In this document: positions 8,801 to 16,612 of the stretch, one piece after another
How positions within the stretch are numbered: position 1 is the stretch's first letter
Layout of the letters: each line of letters starts with the position of its first letter
From: Candidatus Corynebacterium gallistercoris
GTDB taxonomy: Bacteria; Actinomycetota; Actinomycetes; Mycobacteriales; Mycobacteriaceae
Direction of reading: 5' to 3'
NCBI GenBank assembly: GCA_019114175.1
Contig: DXFZ01000087.1
Location: 1-36,260, forward strand
Length of the DNA: 36,260 bases
Notes under the pieces: generated by a model
Told to the model about the DNA's origin: nothing
Database searches by the model: none
Seen by the model: only the letters and a program-made list of their open reading frames with translations
Program-made: the position numbers and the translations under genes

Positions 8801-9470
8801 GCCCGGGCTCAAGGTTTTCCAGGTTGGCGATGGCGGCGCGGGTCGTATCTTCCACAGCCTCCAGGCTGGCCAGGTGGCTGTCCATCTCCTCGGAAAGCTT
8901 TTGCACCATCTCAATCAGCGATGCCTGGGACACCTCCCCGGTCAACAAGTCCGGCCACGTGCGTACCACGTCCCGGGCGATCATCCACTGCTCCGCCTCC
9001 CCTACGATCCGCGCGGTGGGCTCTGCTGGCAGCAGTAGCCCGTATTCGCGCACCACCGCGCCGGCGTAGGAATCATAGGTAGACACGGTGGGGGCAATGT
9101 TGTTCAGCGCGTCCCGGCGCGGGTCATCGGCTGCCAGCTGGTCCATGAAGGAACTGCGCGCCAGCGCGTCCAGCCGGGCGCGCACGCGCTCCCCCAGTTC
9201 GGCTGCGGCTTTACGGGTGAAGGTCAACCCCAGCACTTGTTCGGGGAGCACGAACCCGTTGGCAACGAGCCAGACCACGCGGGCCGCCATGGTTTCCGTC
9301 TTGCCGGCACCGGCACCGGCCACAACGAGAAACGCGCCGTGGCCTTCGGCACCAATCACGGCTGCCTGTTGGGCGGTGGGGGCGAAGCGCTGCCCCAGCA
9401 GCCGAGATAGCTCCTCCGGGCTGATCACTGGGCTGCCCGGCGCGGCGTAGGGGCGAGTGTTGTTGCTCAT
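5811..9470 (-). CDS. adnB: AdnB-type helicase-nuclease subunit
   Basis: A 1219-residue UvrD/RecB-like protein. Walker A is AGAGAGKT (51-58), Walker B LLDEYQDTG, then GDPMQSIYMFRGA, TVHKAKGLEWD and AITRTERVLL. The C-terminal RecB-family nuclease has H1056 (GTAFHNWLE), D1125 (EGRIDAVF), D1142 and K1144 (VDWKTGK) and Q1160/Y1164 (MQLAVYRLAW), so the catalytic set is intact. AdnAB is the actinobacterial end-resection motor-nuclease, in which both subunits carry a motor and a nuclease; intact helicase motifs fit the B subunit. ATG 9470 directly abuts the adnA stop (TAAATG). A Met/Pro/Ala-rich insert (MPARPAMPATMP) lies before motif AITRT and is encoded by a 9-bp repeat. One copy of the dispersed GGCG(A/T)CGCC palindrome lies at 6543. 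Confidence 0.93.
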   Translation of the reverse strand: MSNNTRPYAAPGSPVISPEELSRLLGQRFAPTAQQAAVIGAEGHGAFLVVAGAGAGKTETMAARVVWLVANGFVLPEQVLGLTFTRKAAAELGERVRARLDALARSSFMDQLAADDPRRDALNNIAPTVSTYDSYAGAVVREYGLLLPAEPTARIVGEAEQWMIARDVVRTWPDLLTGEVSQASLIEMVQKLSEEMDSHLASLEAVEDTTRAAIANLENLEPGPRVRSGDGMSKDNRVFLTAQLSRLDLLDLVKAYRRTLQEKNLQTFGQQMSMAAQLVQAHPQVGQEQRRRFRVVLLDEYQDTGHAQRVLLRGLYGSGQDDGLSVTAVGDPMQSIYMFRGATASNLENFRTDFPTAAGMPAEKLQLTTSWRNPSVVLDLANEVSGWSMDTGRLVEPLEPRPDAPDGDVSLAFFDEEQQEVQWLAQKLADHWQEYQRQLEMAIDPSQVHPFSAAVLVRKNRQAIPIYNKLQELGVPADMTAGPGLLDIPEVADVYATLRILVDPSDDAALLRLLMGPRWNLGAADLAVLGRRARQIANRGHADDDQGYPEPHDDVNEMDRWLQRRAERIEDLGLTGYPSELVDKALEVIPDDAQVPVGLADALADFTDAEAQGMSAWGAQRIRELSQELGYLRRHSMSKPLPDLVADIEHMMGVRTEVLTRWHKDQNSSVGTSHLDRFATIVREFSELSSASPSALVEYLRTAHQQEDGLEPGEVIRRENTVQILTVHKAKGLEWDIVAVPHASRNNFGDQVEARAESTWATAAQVLPTDLRGDAQGNESPSSTDRPSAMPARPAMPATMPVLDTTDADNRAAHNNSVAKFKKQVAQVRAKEDDRVFYVAITRTERVLLISGSAFDQGVKGRDPAVMLVLLRNYLELMRGGEGIVTWSPLGKVYGDNAYKSEDEPPRETVLMLPPVEVNRLRMEAEEARKNAEKAEPIRATWPAASPVAGDPGSQEGADMVRHYMASGDAVFGGDATSASPADPGTQAHSWDVETELLIGEFQDQAKAHVTVPMDVRMTATEAVAVRRDAAEYARRKRRPVPLQPKPFAKRGTAFHNWLEDRYNQVSLLDEDQLPGAADATYDDPQLERLKAAFLESEWADRQPASVEGAYSVVLGNHVFEGRIDAVFHFSSGPTEGWMIVDWKTGKKPVGQEMKAAEMQLAVYRLAWAKVLSQKLGVEVPVDNVRAAFHYVAFNETFEPRTLPTAEELDQLWNVDPQR
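6536..6562. repeat. dispersed GGCG(A/T)CGCC palindrome, copy in adnB
   Basis: The core GGCGTCGCC is at 6543-6551. On the minus (coding) strand it reads TGTTTTTGGGGGCGACGCC and continues ACC: a T-run, the palindrome, then C-rich sequence. The copy in adnA at 10488 matches it over about 30 bases but lies on the opposite strand. Confidence 0.55.
7071..7109. repeat. 9-bp tandem repeat (CATGGCGGG) inside adnB
   Basis: Units CATGGCGGG (7083), CCTGGCGGG (7092) and CATGGCGGA (7101) follow a longer first unit at 7071. They encode a Met-Pro-Ala-rich insert in AdnB between conserved helicase motifs, probably a surface loop. Confidence 0.6.
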
Positions 9471-12400
9471 TTAGACGACCTGCTTTCCTTCGGGCTGGGC
9501 TGGGCAGACTTGTTTGAAGGAACACCACGTGCAGTGGTTTCCCACGGTGGCGGTGAACTCCGACCCAGCGCTGGCATCGGCCAGTGTGAGGATCTCTTCG
9601 TGTACGTCATCCAGCTCAACACTGTGCTTGGGAGCCTGTTCCCGCACAGTAATCCCCTTGGCTTTGCTGACTGCGGGAAAGACTAGCTCCGCACCCATCG
9701 AGGCCGCGGGCCCGTATTCCAGGGCAACGAGGAATTGATAAGCCGCCAGCTGCGGCGATTCTTCCGCTTCGGCCTTCGTCTTGGCCGACTTTCCGGTCTT
9801 GAAGTCCACGACCCTCACCTGGGCCACGTCCGGTTGGCTTTCCGTGATGACCAGCAAGTCGGCACGCCCGGAGAGGGTGACGGTGTATCCGTTGGCGGTC
9901 ACCCCAACCTTGCCTTCCAGCTTCCGCTCGGTTTCCACGCGGGTGTTCTCCCGGCTCATTTCATGGTGGATGAACGCGTGCAGGCGCTCAATCCCGGCCA
10001 CCCATTGGTCCACGAGTTGTGGGATTTTCCACACCGGTTCGGTGGACAGGGCGGGCAGTGCCACGCGCACAAACGATTGGGCATCTTCCACACTCATGCC
10101 GGCCACGATCTCCTCGGCCAAGGCGTGCACGAGCGTTCCGATGCGCATGGCTTCTGTGGTGTCACTGGTCACCACTTTCCTATCCAGCACGTACCGCAGC
10201 GCGCATTGCCCCAGCGCCTCCAGGGTGGAGGGGCTCAGCACGATTCTGCCGCCTTGGATCAGCGTATTCTGCGTGCTCACGGGCACGTGCCCCCACCAGT
10301 TTGCTGGGTCCGCGCCGTGCACGCCTGCTTGGGCCAGCTTAGCCAGGTTGCGCGCGGCCGCGTGGCGTTCGTGCCCCGGCCGGCTGGCATCGGTCACCGC
10401 ATCGCGCAGTTCCGCGACCAGCGGCTCCATCGCTAGGACGCGCGGTAGGTGTTGGTGCAGCTCCGCTGTTTTCTCGCTGTGGTTTCGTGCTGTGTTTTTT
10501 TGGGGCGACGCCACCCCCGCACCAATTTCCCCCACGAATCTCGAAGGTACTTGCGCCTCGTCCCCGCTGCTCCGGATCCAGGTGACCACTGTCTTCTCCG
10601 TGGCGCGGCTGATGGCCAGCAGGAACAGTCGGCGTTCTTCTTGGATGGCCTCTGCGACTCGGGAGATAGGAGTCTGCGGCGTCACGCCGCGGTCGACGAG
10701 GTCCACGAGTTCCAATTGCCCGAACAGTCCGCCCACGGTGGGACCTGCGGGCCAGGAGTCCTCCTGCACACCCGCCACGATGACCACGCGCCACTGCTTT
10801 CCGGCGGCCGCGTGGGCGGGGAGGATCTCCACTGCTCCTGGCATGACCCCGCGCCGATCGCGGGTGCCCGTGGGGAGTTCCTGGCTGCGGACCTCCTCAA
10901 TGAACGTGGCGGTGGCTGCCTTGGGGTTGCGCTCCACGAAGTCTCCGAGCAGGTCAAAGAGGTTCATCACGGAGTCCAGGTCCTGATCCGCCTGGGCACC
11001 GAGGGTGCCGCCGCGCAGGGCGTGGGTCTGCAGGCGGGTGGATAGCTCCGTGGCCTGCCAGATCTTCCACAGCACCATCTCCGTAGTTGCCCGCTCCTGC
11101 TGGGCTACCCGCCCCGCAGTAATCACGGCGGTGATGCGCTCAACCACCCCGTGTTCCCGTGGCCCGAAGAACTCCGTCACCCAGCCGTAGGCCTCTTGGT
11201 CAATCACGTACGCGGCCAGGAGGTCCATGGCCTGGTACGGGCGGCCATCGTCATGTGCGGGGATGGGCCTGCCCCGCAGCCGCGCGCTGCGGATGGCCCG
11301 CGCCATGGCGCGCTGGACGCGGCGAACCATCACTGGGTCCGCCCCACCCACGTTGCTTTCCAGCAGGTCCAGAACCTCCGCGGCGCGCAGTGGGCGGTAG
11401 CTGGCCTCGAGGGCCAGTAGCAGCATGCGCACCAGGGGCTGTTCTGCCAGCACGATGCTGGTGGGGTCCACCTGCACGGGCACACCGTGGCTCATGAGAA
11501 CGCGGCGAAGGGCCGGGATGTCCCCGGTGCCGCGCACGATGACGGCGATCTGCTCCCACGGCACCCCGTGCTCCACGTGTGCGCGGCGCACTGCATCGGT
11601 GACTTCGAGGCGCTCGGCTGTGGCGGTTCCGGATTCCACCAGTTCTAAGGCGTCCTCCACTTGCGAGCCACCGCGCACCTCCACGCGGGTGGGTAGGGGC
11701 GGCAAGTGCCCCCGCAGGGCGTCCACGGCCCGGGCTGTTGCCGGGCTCAGCCGCGGAGAGTTACTCAACACCACACGGTGATCCTCCACTGCGGCGGCGC
11801 GGGTGAGGAACTCTTCATCGGCACCGCGGAAGTGGAACACGCACTGGTCCGGGTCACCTGCAATGAGTGTGCGTACCCCTTGGGTGATGAACGCCTGGAT
11901 GAATTGCCCGCTGGCGGGGTCTAGGTTGTGGGCATCGTCAACCAGAAGTAGGCGGGTTCGCTTCTTCTGTCGCTCAAGTTCGCCCTGCCCCTCCGGTGTC
12001 TCCAGCGCCGCCAGCGTGGCATGCAAGAGCTCGCTGGCGTTGAGGTTGTGGGCTGCGCTGAGGCGTTGGACCTGGTTGAACTCCTGGAGGAACCGCCCTG
12101 CGCCCACCCACATCGGCCGGTCATACTCTTCCCCGTAGGCCACGAGCTGTTCCGCACTGACGTTGCGCTCGGCAGCGCGCAGCAGCAGGTCGCGCAGCTG
12201 CCGGGCGAAGCCCACGTACGTCAACGCAGGCACCACGTTTTCCGGCCAATAGCGGTTTCCATCCAGGGCCGTGCCCCGCAGGATCTCCCGGATCTGCATG
12301 TCATGTTCCGCGCCGGTCATCAGCCGCGGGGCCGGCTTTCCCCGCTGCAGCTGGATGGAGCGGTAAAACGCGAAGGCCCAGGAGTGCACGGAACGCACCA

Positions 12401-12785
12401 AAGAGCCCGTCGCGGCATAGTCACCTTCGGCGGTGAGCCTGGCGAAGATCCGGTTGCGCAGGTCAGTCGCGGCCTCCTTGGTGGCAGCGAAGAACATGAT
12501 TTCCTCAGCTGCTCCCCCAGCACGCATGAACTCCACCGCCGCTTCAATCAGCAGGGAGGTCTTCCCCGTCCCCGGGCCGCCCAGCACCGCGTACGGATGC
12601 TCATGGTCCAGCCTCTCGTCCCCTGCTACCAGGGCCCCAGCCAAGCCATCAAAGCTCGCCTGTGCCCCCGCGTCACCCGCGCCCGCGCGACCGCGGGGTA
12701 CGAGGGTGACAACTGGCTCCGTGGCGCTACCCACGCGGCGGTCCAAGCCGCCGAAGTCTAGAAGTTGTTGTTCATCTCCGCTCAT
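9471..12785 (-). CDS. adnA: AdnA-type helicase-nuclease subunit with Fe-S nuclease
   Basis: A 1104-residue partner of AdnB. The motor-like half has Walker A GGPGTGKT (69-76) but a divergent motif II (LLLVDDAHNLD instead of DEYQD), fitting the weak ATPase of known AdnA. The C-terminal nuclease has H887 (GTLVHAL), D976 (SGRAD), D994 and K996 (VVDFKTGK) and Q1012. C861 with C1085-x2-C1088-x5-C1094 forms the AddB-type iron-sulphur cluster that locks the nuclease fold. ATG 12785 starts MSGDEQQLLDFGG. It lies 13 bases after the TIGR02569 gene and is immediately followed by adnB, so it is co-transcribed. A palindromic repeat at 10488 adds the GAGVASPQKNTAR stretch about 105 residues before the Fe-S nuclease region. 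Confidence 0.92.
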   Translation of the reverse strand: MSGDEQQLLDFGGLDRRVGSATEPVVTLVPRGRAGAGDAGAQASFDGLAGALVAGDERLDHEHPYAVLGGPGTGKTSLLIEAAVEFMRAGGAAEEIMFFAATKEAATDLRNRIFARLTAEGDYAATGSLVRSVHSWAFAFYRSIQLQRGKPAPRLMTGAEHDMQIREILRGTALDGNRYWPENVVPALTYVGFARQLRDLLLRAAERNVSAEQLVAYGEEYDRPMWVGAGRFLQEFNQVQRLSAAHNLNASELLHATLAALETPEGQGELERQKKRTRLLLVDDAHNLDPASGQFIQAFITQGVRTLIAGDPDQCVFHFRGADEEFLTRAAAVEDHRVVLSNSPRLSPATARAVDALRGHLPPLPTRVEVRGGSQVEDALELVESGTATAERLEVTDAVRRAHVEHGVPWEQIAVIVRGTGDIPALRRVLMSHGVPVQVDPTSIVLAEQPLVRMLLLALEASYRPLRAAEVLDLLESNVGGADPVMVRRVQRAMARAIRSARLRGRPIPAHDDGRPYQAMDLLAAYVIDQEAYGWVTEFFGPREHGVVERITAVITAGRVAQQERATTEMVLWKIWQATELSTRLQTHALRGGTLGAQADQDLDSVMNLFDLLGDFVERNPKAATATFIEEVRSQELPTGTRDRRGVMPGAVEILPAHAAAGKQWRVVIVAGVQEDSWPAGPTVGGLFGQLELVDLVDRGVTPQTPISRVAEAIQEERRLFLLAISRATEKTVVTWIRSSGDEAQVPSRFVGEIGAGVASPQKNTARNHSEKTAELHQHLPRVLAMEPLVAELRDAVTDASRPGHERHAAARNLAKLAQAGVHGADPANWWGHVPVSTQNTLIQGGRIVLSPSTLEALGQCALRYVLDRKVVTSDTTEAMRIGTLVHALAEEIVAGMSVEDAQSFVRVALPALSTEPVWKIPQLVDQWVAGIERLHAFIHHEMSRENTRVETERKLEGKVGVTANGYTVTLSGRADLLVITESQPDVAQVRVVDFKTGKSAKTKAEAEESPQLAAYQFLVALEYGPAASMGAELVFPAVSKAKGITVREQAPKHSVELDDVHEEILTLADASAGSEFTATVGNHCTWCSFKQVCPAQPEGKQVV
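10488..10523. repeat. dispersed GGCG(A/T)CGCC palindrome, copy in adnA
   Basis: A run of seven T (10495-10501) is followed by GGGGCGACGCCACCCCC; the core GGCGACGCC is at 10504-10512. It encodes VASPQKN on the minus strand. It has the best-developed T-run of the family in this window. Confidence 0.6.
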
Positions 12786-12798
12786 GCCTTACAGTGTG

Positions 12799-13710
12799 TC
12801 ATCCACGTGTGACATCGGTGGCGTGTTCTTCCACCTTCGCCGCCACAACATCGGACACACGTGCTAATCCCTGCCACGCGGCGGGAGTGGAAGAAGGCAG
12901 CATGACGTGCACAAACAGGCGATAGAGCACCGCCCTCAACACGAGCTGAAGAAAATCCGGAATGTGTGCCCACCGGTCCAGCAACGCGTCCGGTGCGTTA
13001 CCCCACGCCATCGTGTCCACGATCAACACAGCGGCACTCCACCCAGCCGGGTGCCACGCAGGAACAAAGTCAGTGATGATGGGATCGGCGGCGCCGTCGA
13101 AAATAATGGTCCCTGCCACGTCCGCATGCACGAGCTGGTCCGGTTCCGTGAGCTCCTCCCGCAGCTCGGCAAGCTGCGCCGCCTTGGCCAGCGCCCACGC
13201 CACATCCTCCCGGGGAACCGACTGCGGATCCAGCACCGGGGTCACCCAGCGGGTGGGGTCATCGTCGAACGCCGCCTGATCCGCCGCAGCGAAGATCTGC
13301 ACCTCGCCCCACTCCCCGGCCACCTGCGGCGGGTACAAAAACGCTGGGCGCTGCTCCCCCCGCAGGGCCTCGTTGAGGCGCAAGGAGGCCGCAGCCATTT
13401 CGTCGAAGCGCGGCGCTGGGTGGCCGGAGAGGAAGGACCGCGCGCGCCAGCCGGACACGCTGAAGCGCCCGTCCGAGGAGAAGATGGGGCGGGCCACAGA
13501 CACCCCTGCCGGACGCACCTTATTCATGATTCCCGCGATCCACGCCGCTCGCGCCGGATCCTCGGCGTGGGAAATCACCGCGCGGTCGCAGCGCCAGCCA
13601 TCGCTCCACCAGGACTCCAGTTTCACGGGCGTGGCACTGGGAACCTGGAAACTGGCCAGGATGTGCGCTGGCGGTGCCTGCTCTGCTGGGGTGTGGACGT
13701 GTTCGGCCAT
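12799..13710 (-). CDS. TIGR02569-family protein kinase-like/APH-like protein
   Basis: A 303-residue actinobacterial protein of the TIGR02569 type, which resembles aminoglycoside-phosphotransferase-fold kinases. The brace-like segment LVHADVAGTIIFDG (193-206) corresponds to the catalytic loop, with H195 and D197, and ITDFVPAWHPAGW (212-224) to the DFG-like metal site (D214). The usual Asn of the catalytic loop is T201 here, so phosphotransfer may be lost. The N-terminal half aligns poorly with any nucleotide-binding lobe I know. No signal peptide or TM segment is seen. It is nine bases downstream of DUF3152 and 13 upstream of adnA, a position that appears conserved in mycobacteria (Rv3205c region, from memory). 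No substrate is known to me. Confidence 0.7.
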   Translation of the reverse strand: MAEHVHTPAEQAPPAHILASFQVPSATPVKLESWWSDGWRCDRAVISHAEDPARAAWIAGIMNKVRPAGVSVARPIFSSDGRFSVSGWRARSFLSGHPAPRFDEMAAASLRLNEALRGEQRPAFLYPPQVAGEWGEVQIFAAADQAAFDDDPTRWVTPVLDPQSVPREDVAWALAKAAQLAELREELTEPDQLVHADVAGTIIFDGAADPIITDFVPAWHPAGWSAAVLIVDTMAWGNAPDALLDRWAHIPDFLQLVLRAVLYRLFVHVMLPSSTPAAWQGLARVSDVVAAKVEEHATDVTRG

Positions 13711-13719
13711 GGGGAGAAC

Positions 13720-14886
13720 TTAGCGCTGATCTTGGGGACGGTTGGTGGGAGACACGCGGGCTTCCTCCGCCTCCTTCTCCCCTGGCTGATCATCCCCGTG
13801 ACCATACGGATACACCCACGGGTTGGGGCGGCAGGTGGAGTCATTGTCCGCGTAGGAGTCTTCCGGGTTGATCTTGTACAGCTCCTGATTGTTCATGCTC
13901 AAGGTCTGCTGCATCATGATCGGCGCTAGGGCGCCATCCTTTTCACACGGCTGGTGGGCGGCGTACCCAATACCGTGGCCGACCTCATGGTTGATCATGT
14001 ACTGCCGATACGCACCGATGTCCCCATCGAACGGGGTTGCTCCCCGCACCCAGCGAGACTCATTGAGCAGCACCCGGTTGCCGATGGGCATGTAGCAGCT
14101 GGTCTCCAGGTTGTAGGAATTGCCGCAGACTTCGTGAGTGGTTCCCGTGGAGGTCAGCTGAATGCGAAAATCCGGCTCCTCGGGGGAATCAGCGGCGATG
14201 TGGCGGAAGGAAAACCGGGGGTCCCCGATCCACGACTTCGGGTTGCCCAGGGTGGCATCCACGACCGCCGCGAAGGCGTCATCGCCACCATAGTGACCGG
14301 CATCAATGCTGTTTTCCACCTCCACCACGTAGGTGTATTCCTCATCCCCCGTGCCCATCTTCTCGCCAGGGGCGCCGACAGTGCGGTAGGTGCCATCGCC
14401 TTCCGTGGCGAACGGGCCGCCCGGGGGAAGCTCGCCCACGCCAAGGTGATCAAAGCTCCCGTCCGGCGCGGGACCATCGCCGCGGTCGGCGGGACCGGAT
14501 GCGGCGTCCTCCTGCGCGGAATTCTCCTGGGACTCATTGGCGGTGTTACCTGCGGTCACATCCGTACTGGGATCGTCAGAGCCTAGCATCATGTTGACCA
14601 TGACCAGCACCGTGACAAGCGCGACCACGCCCGCGAGGACATAGGTGTTGCGCAGCCCCGGGGAGATCCCCGCAGCCCGTTCACCGTCACCGCGTTCCCT
14701 GCGCGGGCTGGGCTGCATTCGGCGGCGTTCCGCCCGGCGCTCCTCCCAGGCCTCTCGCCCGCGCACAGCCGCGCCGTCATCTGGGTAGGCGGAGTGGCCG
14801 CCACGGCCATGGGTTGGCGGCAGCGGGCGGCGGGTGACACGGGGAGCTGGGGCGGCGTGCCTGCCGCCCTTGCGATGCTCTGACAT
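13720..14886 (-). CDS. DUF3152 protein, membrane-anchored metzincin-like metalloprotease
   Basis: A 388-residue protein with a basic, Pro/Arg-rich cytoplasmic N terminus (1-80), one TM segment (82-101), an acidic disordered linker (about 105-165) and a globular extracellular domain. That domain ends in HEVGHGIGYAAH (H300, E301, H304, H311), a zinc motif one residue longer than the canonical HExxHxxGxxH of metzincins. PIMMQQ (322-327) follows as a Met-turn candidate. Four extracytoplasmic cysteines (C254, C264, C314 and one near the end in STCRPNP) could form two disulphides. It matches DUF3152 (Rv3207c type). It lies between DUF3107 and the TIGR02569 gene in the adnAB operon. Protease activity is inferred from the motif, not known. 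Confidence 0.82.
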   Translation of the reverse strand: MSEHRKGGRHAAPAPRVTRRPLPPTHGRGGHSAYPDDGAAVRGREAWEERRAERRRMQPSPRRERGDGERAAGISPGLRNTYVLAGVVALVTVLVMVNMMLGSDDPSTDVTAGNTANESQENSAQEDAASGPADRGDGPAPDGSFDHLGVGELPPGGPFATEGDGTYRTVGAPGEKMGTGDEEYTYVVEVENSIDAGHYGGDDAFAAVVDATLGNPKSWIGDPRFSFRHIAADSPEEPDFRIQLTSTGTTHEVCGNSYNLETSCYMPIGNRVLLNESRWVRGATPFDGDIGAYRQYMINHEVGHGIGYAAHQPCEKDGALAPIMMQQTLSMNNQELYKINPEDSYADNDSTCRPNPWVYPYGHGDDQPGEKEAEEARVSPTNRPQDQR

Positions 14887-14905
14887 GCGGTTATCTAAGC
14901 GCGCC

Positions 14906-15148
14906 TTAGCGGATGAAGCCCACGGAGTGCTTCTGCTCCGCGCCGACTTCCACGTACGCCACCTGGGAGCGCACCAGCACGTAGCGGGAACCCTTGGCGC
15001 CCTCGATGGTGGTGGTGGCGTGGTCCGCGGACTGACTCAAGAACTCCTCCAGCTGGCGGACAATCTCATCCTGGCTCTTGCCGGACTCCTGATCCGTGTT
15101 GATCACCAGTTCGCGGGAGTTGTGAGCAAAGCCGATCTTGATCTGCAT
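14906..15148 (-). CDS. DUF3107 family protein
   Basis: An 80-residue acidic protein beginning MQIKIGFAHNSRELVI, typical of actinobacterial DUF3107 (Rv3208A type). Predicted layout is strand, helix (DEIVRQLEEFLSQ), then strands including RYVLVRSQVAYVEVG. It contains no TM segment, cysteine or catalytic motif. It is the first gene of the minus-strand run that continues through DUF3152, TIGR02569, adnA, adnB, the K+ channel and uvrD2. The ATG at 15148 has no clear Shine-Dalgarno. Its promoter must lie in 15149-15256, shared with the divergent helicase; I could not define it. Function unknown. Confidence 0.85.
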   Translation of the reverse strand: MQIKIGFAHNSRELVINTDQESGKSQDEIVRQLEEFLSQSADHATTTIEGAKGSRYVLVRSQVAYVEVGAEQKHSVGFIR

Positions 15149-15256
15149 GGGGTGTGCTAACCGTCCTTAATTCTCATGTAGGTGTTCTCACTGGCTTGCA
15201 GTAGTGTGACCATCATAGCTTTGTTTGGCCAGTGTCGTTGAAAAGGCGGGTTACCT

Positions 15257-16612
15257 GTGGCGCGTGCAGCGAAAGACAAAACTCCACCGACCTTTGCCAG
15301 TTTGGGAGTGGCAGCGGAAATCGTTGATGCGCTCTCCGGCGCGGGCATTGAGCGCGCCTTCGCGATTCAGGAGTACGCCATTCCCATCGCCCTGAAGGGT
15401 CAGGATCTTATTGGTCAGGCTCGCACGGGGATGGGCAAGACGTTCGGTTTCGGCATTCCGGTGTTGGATCGTGTTTTTGACGACGCCACCGTCACAGCCC
15501 CAGACGGCAGCCCGAGGGCCTTGATCGTGGTGCCCACCCGGGAGCTGTGCCTGCAGGTCACCGATGACCTCGCGCTCGCCGCCAAGCACCTGCGCGTCCC
15601 CGTTGACCCCACCTCCCCCGGCACGTTCGTGGCCCCCACCCGCCCGCAGACTCGCCAGCTGGAGGTGCTGGCCACCTATGGCGGCGTGGGTTTTGACAAG
15701 CAGACCACCGCCATCGAGCGCGGGGTGGACGTCATCGTTGGCACCCCGGGCCGGCTGCTCGATCTGTGCCGCCAAGAGCTCCTTGACCTTTCCGGCGTGG
15801 AGATCGCCGTGCTGGACGAGGCCGATGAGATGCTCGCCCAAGGCTTCCTGGAGGACGTCCAAAAGCTGCTCTCCCTGACCAACCCGCAGCGCCAGACGAT
15901 GGTCTTTTCCGCGACCATGCCAGGGCCCATCGTGGCGCTGACCCGCACCTTCATGAACCACCCCGTCATGGTCCAGGCCGACAGCGCAGCCACCGAGGCC
16001 ACGCACACCACAACCACCCAGATCGCCTTCCAATCCCACAAGATGGACCGGCTCTCCGCACTCGCGCGGATCCTGCAAACCCCTGGCCGCGGCCGCAGCA
16101 TTGTCTTCGCCCGCACCAAGCGCCAGGCCGCCACCATTGCCGAGGACCTCGCGAGCTTGGGCTTCGCCGTCGGAGCTGTCCACGGTGACATGAAGCAACC
16201 AGACCGGGAGATCAGCCTCAAGGAGTTCCGGGACGGCACCGTGGATGTCATGGTCGCCACCGACGTGGCCGCCCGCGGCATCGACATCGACGATGTCACG
16301 CACGTCATCAACTACCAAGTGCCAGACGATGAACGCACCTACGTCCACCGCATCGGGCGCACCGGCCGCGCAGGCCACACCGGCACGGCCATCAGCCTCA
16401 TCGGCTGGGACGAAGTCAACCGCTGGAACGCCATCAGCGACCTGCTGGACTTGGGCCTCAATGACCCGCCGCAGTGGTTCTCCTCCAGCCCAGAGTTCCT
16501 CGAGCGCTTCGGGCTCGCCGAATCCGTCACGGACCGCGTTGGCCCCCGCCGCCGCGTCAAGGGTGCCGCCTCCGCCACCGCCCCGGCGCGGAAACCAAGG
16601 ACACGCCGCTAA
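15257..16612 (+). CDS. DEAD-box ATP-dependent RNA helicase (RhlE type)
   Basis: A 451-residue DEAD-box helicase. The Q motif includes F13 and Q38; motif I is ARTGMGKT (55-62), followed by PTREL, GTPGR, DEAD (VLDEADEML), SAT, VATDVAARGID and HRIGRTGRAG. The C-terminal tail is short and basic (GAASATAPARKPRTRR). It probably unwinds RNA in ribosome assembly or decay; the exact target cannot be told. The GTG start at 15257 is preceded by AAGGCGG with normal spacing. The stop TAA shares its last A with the ATG of the next gene at 16612. It corresponds to Rv3211, annotated rhlE there. Confidence 0.93.
   Translation: MARAAKDKTPPTFASLGVAAEIVDALSGAGIERAFAIQEYAIPIALKGQDLIGQARTGMGKTFGFGIPVLDRVFDDATVTAPDGSPRALIVVPTRELCLQVTDDLALAAKHLRVPVDPTSPGTFVAPTRPQTRQLEVLATYGGVGFDKQTTAIERGVDVIVGTPGRLLDLCRQELLDLSGVEIAVLDEADEMLAQGFLEDVQKLLSLTNPQRQTMVFSATMPGPIVALTRTFMNHPVMVQADSAATEATHTTTTQIAFQSHKMDRLSALARILQTPGRGRSIVFARTKRQAATIAEDLASLGFAVGAVHGDMKQPDREISLKEFRDGTVDVMVATDVAARGIDIDDVTHVINYQVPDDERTYVHRIGRTGRAGHTGTAISLIGWDEVNRWNAISDLLDLGLNDPPQWFSSSPEFLERFGLAESVTDRVGPRRRVKGAASATAPARKPRTRR

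Noticed and set aside
16474..16611. N-terminal extension of the propeller-like protein into the helicase gene
   Set aside because: ATG 16612, one base overlapping the helicase stop, gives a normal basic N terminus plus TM; the upstream extension is Arg/Pro shadow sequence.
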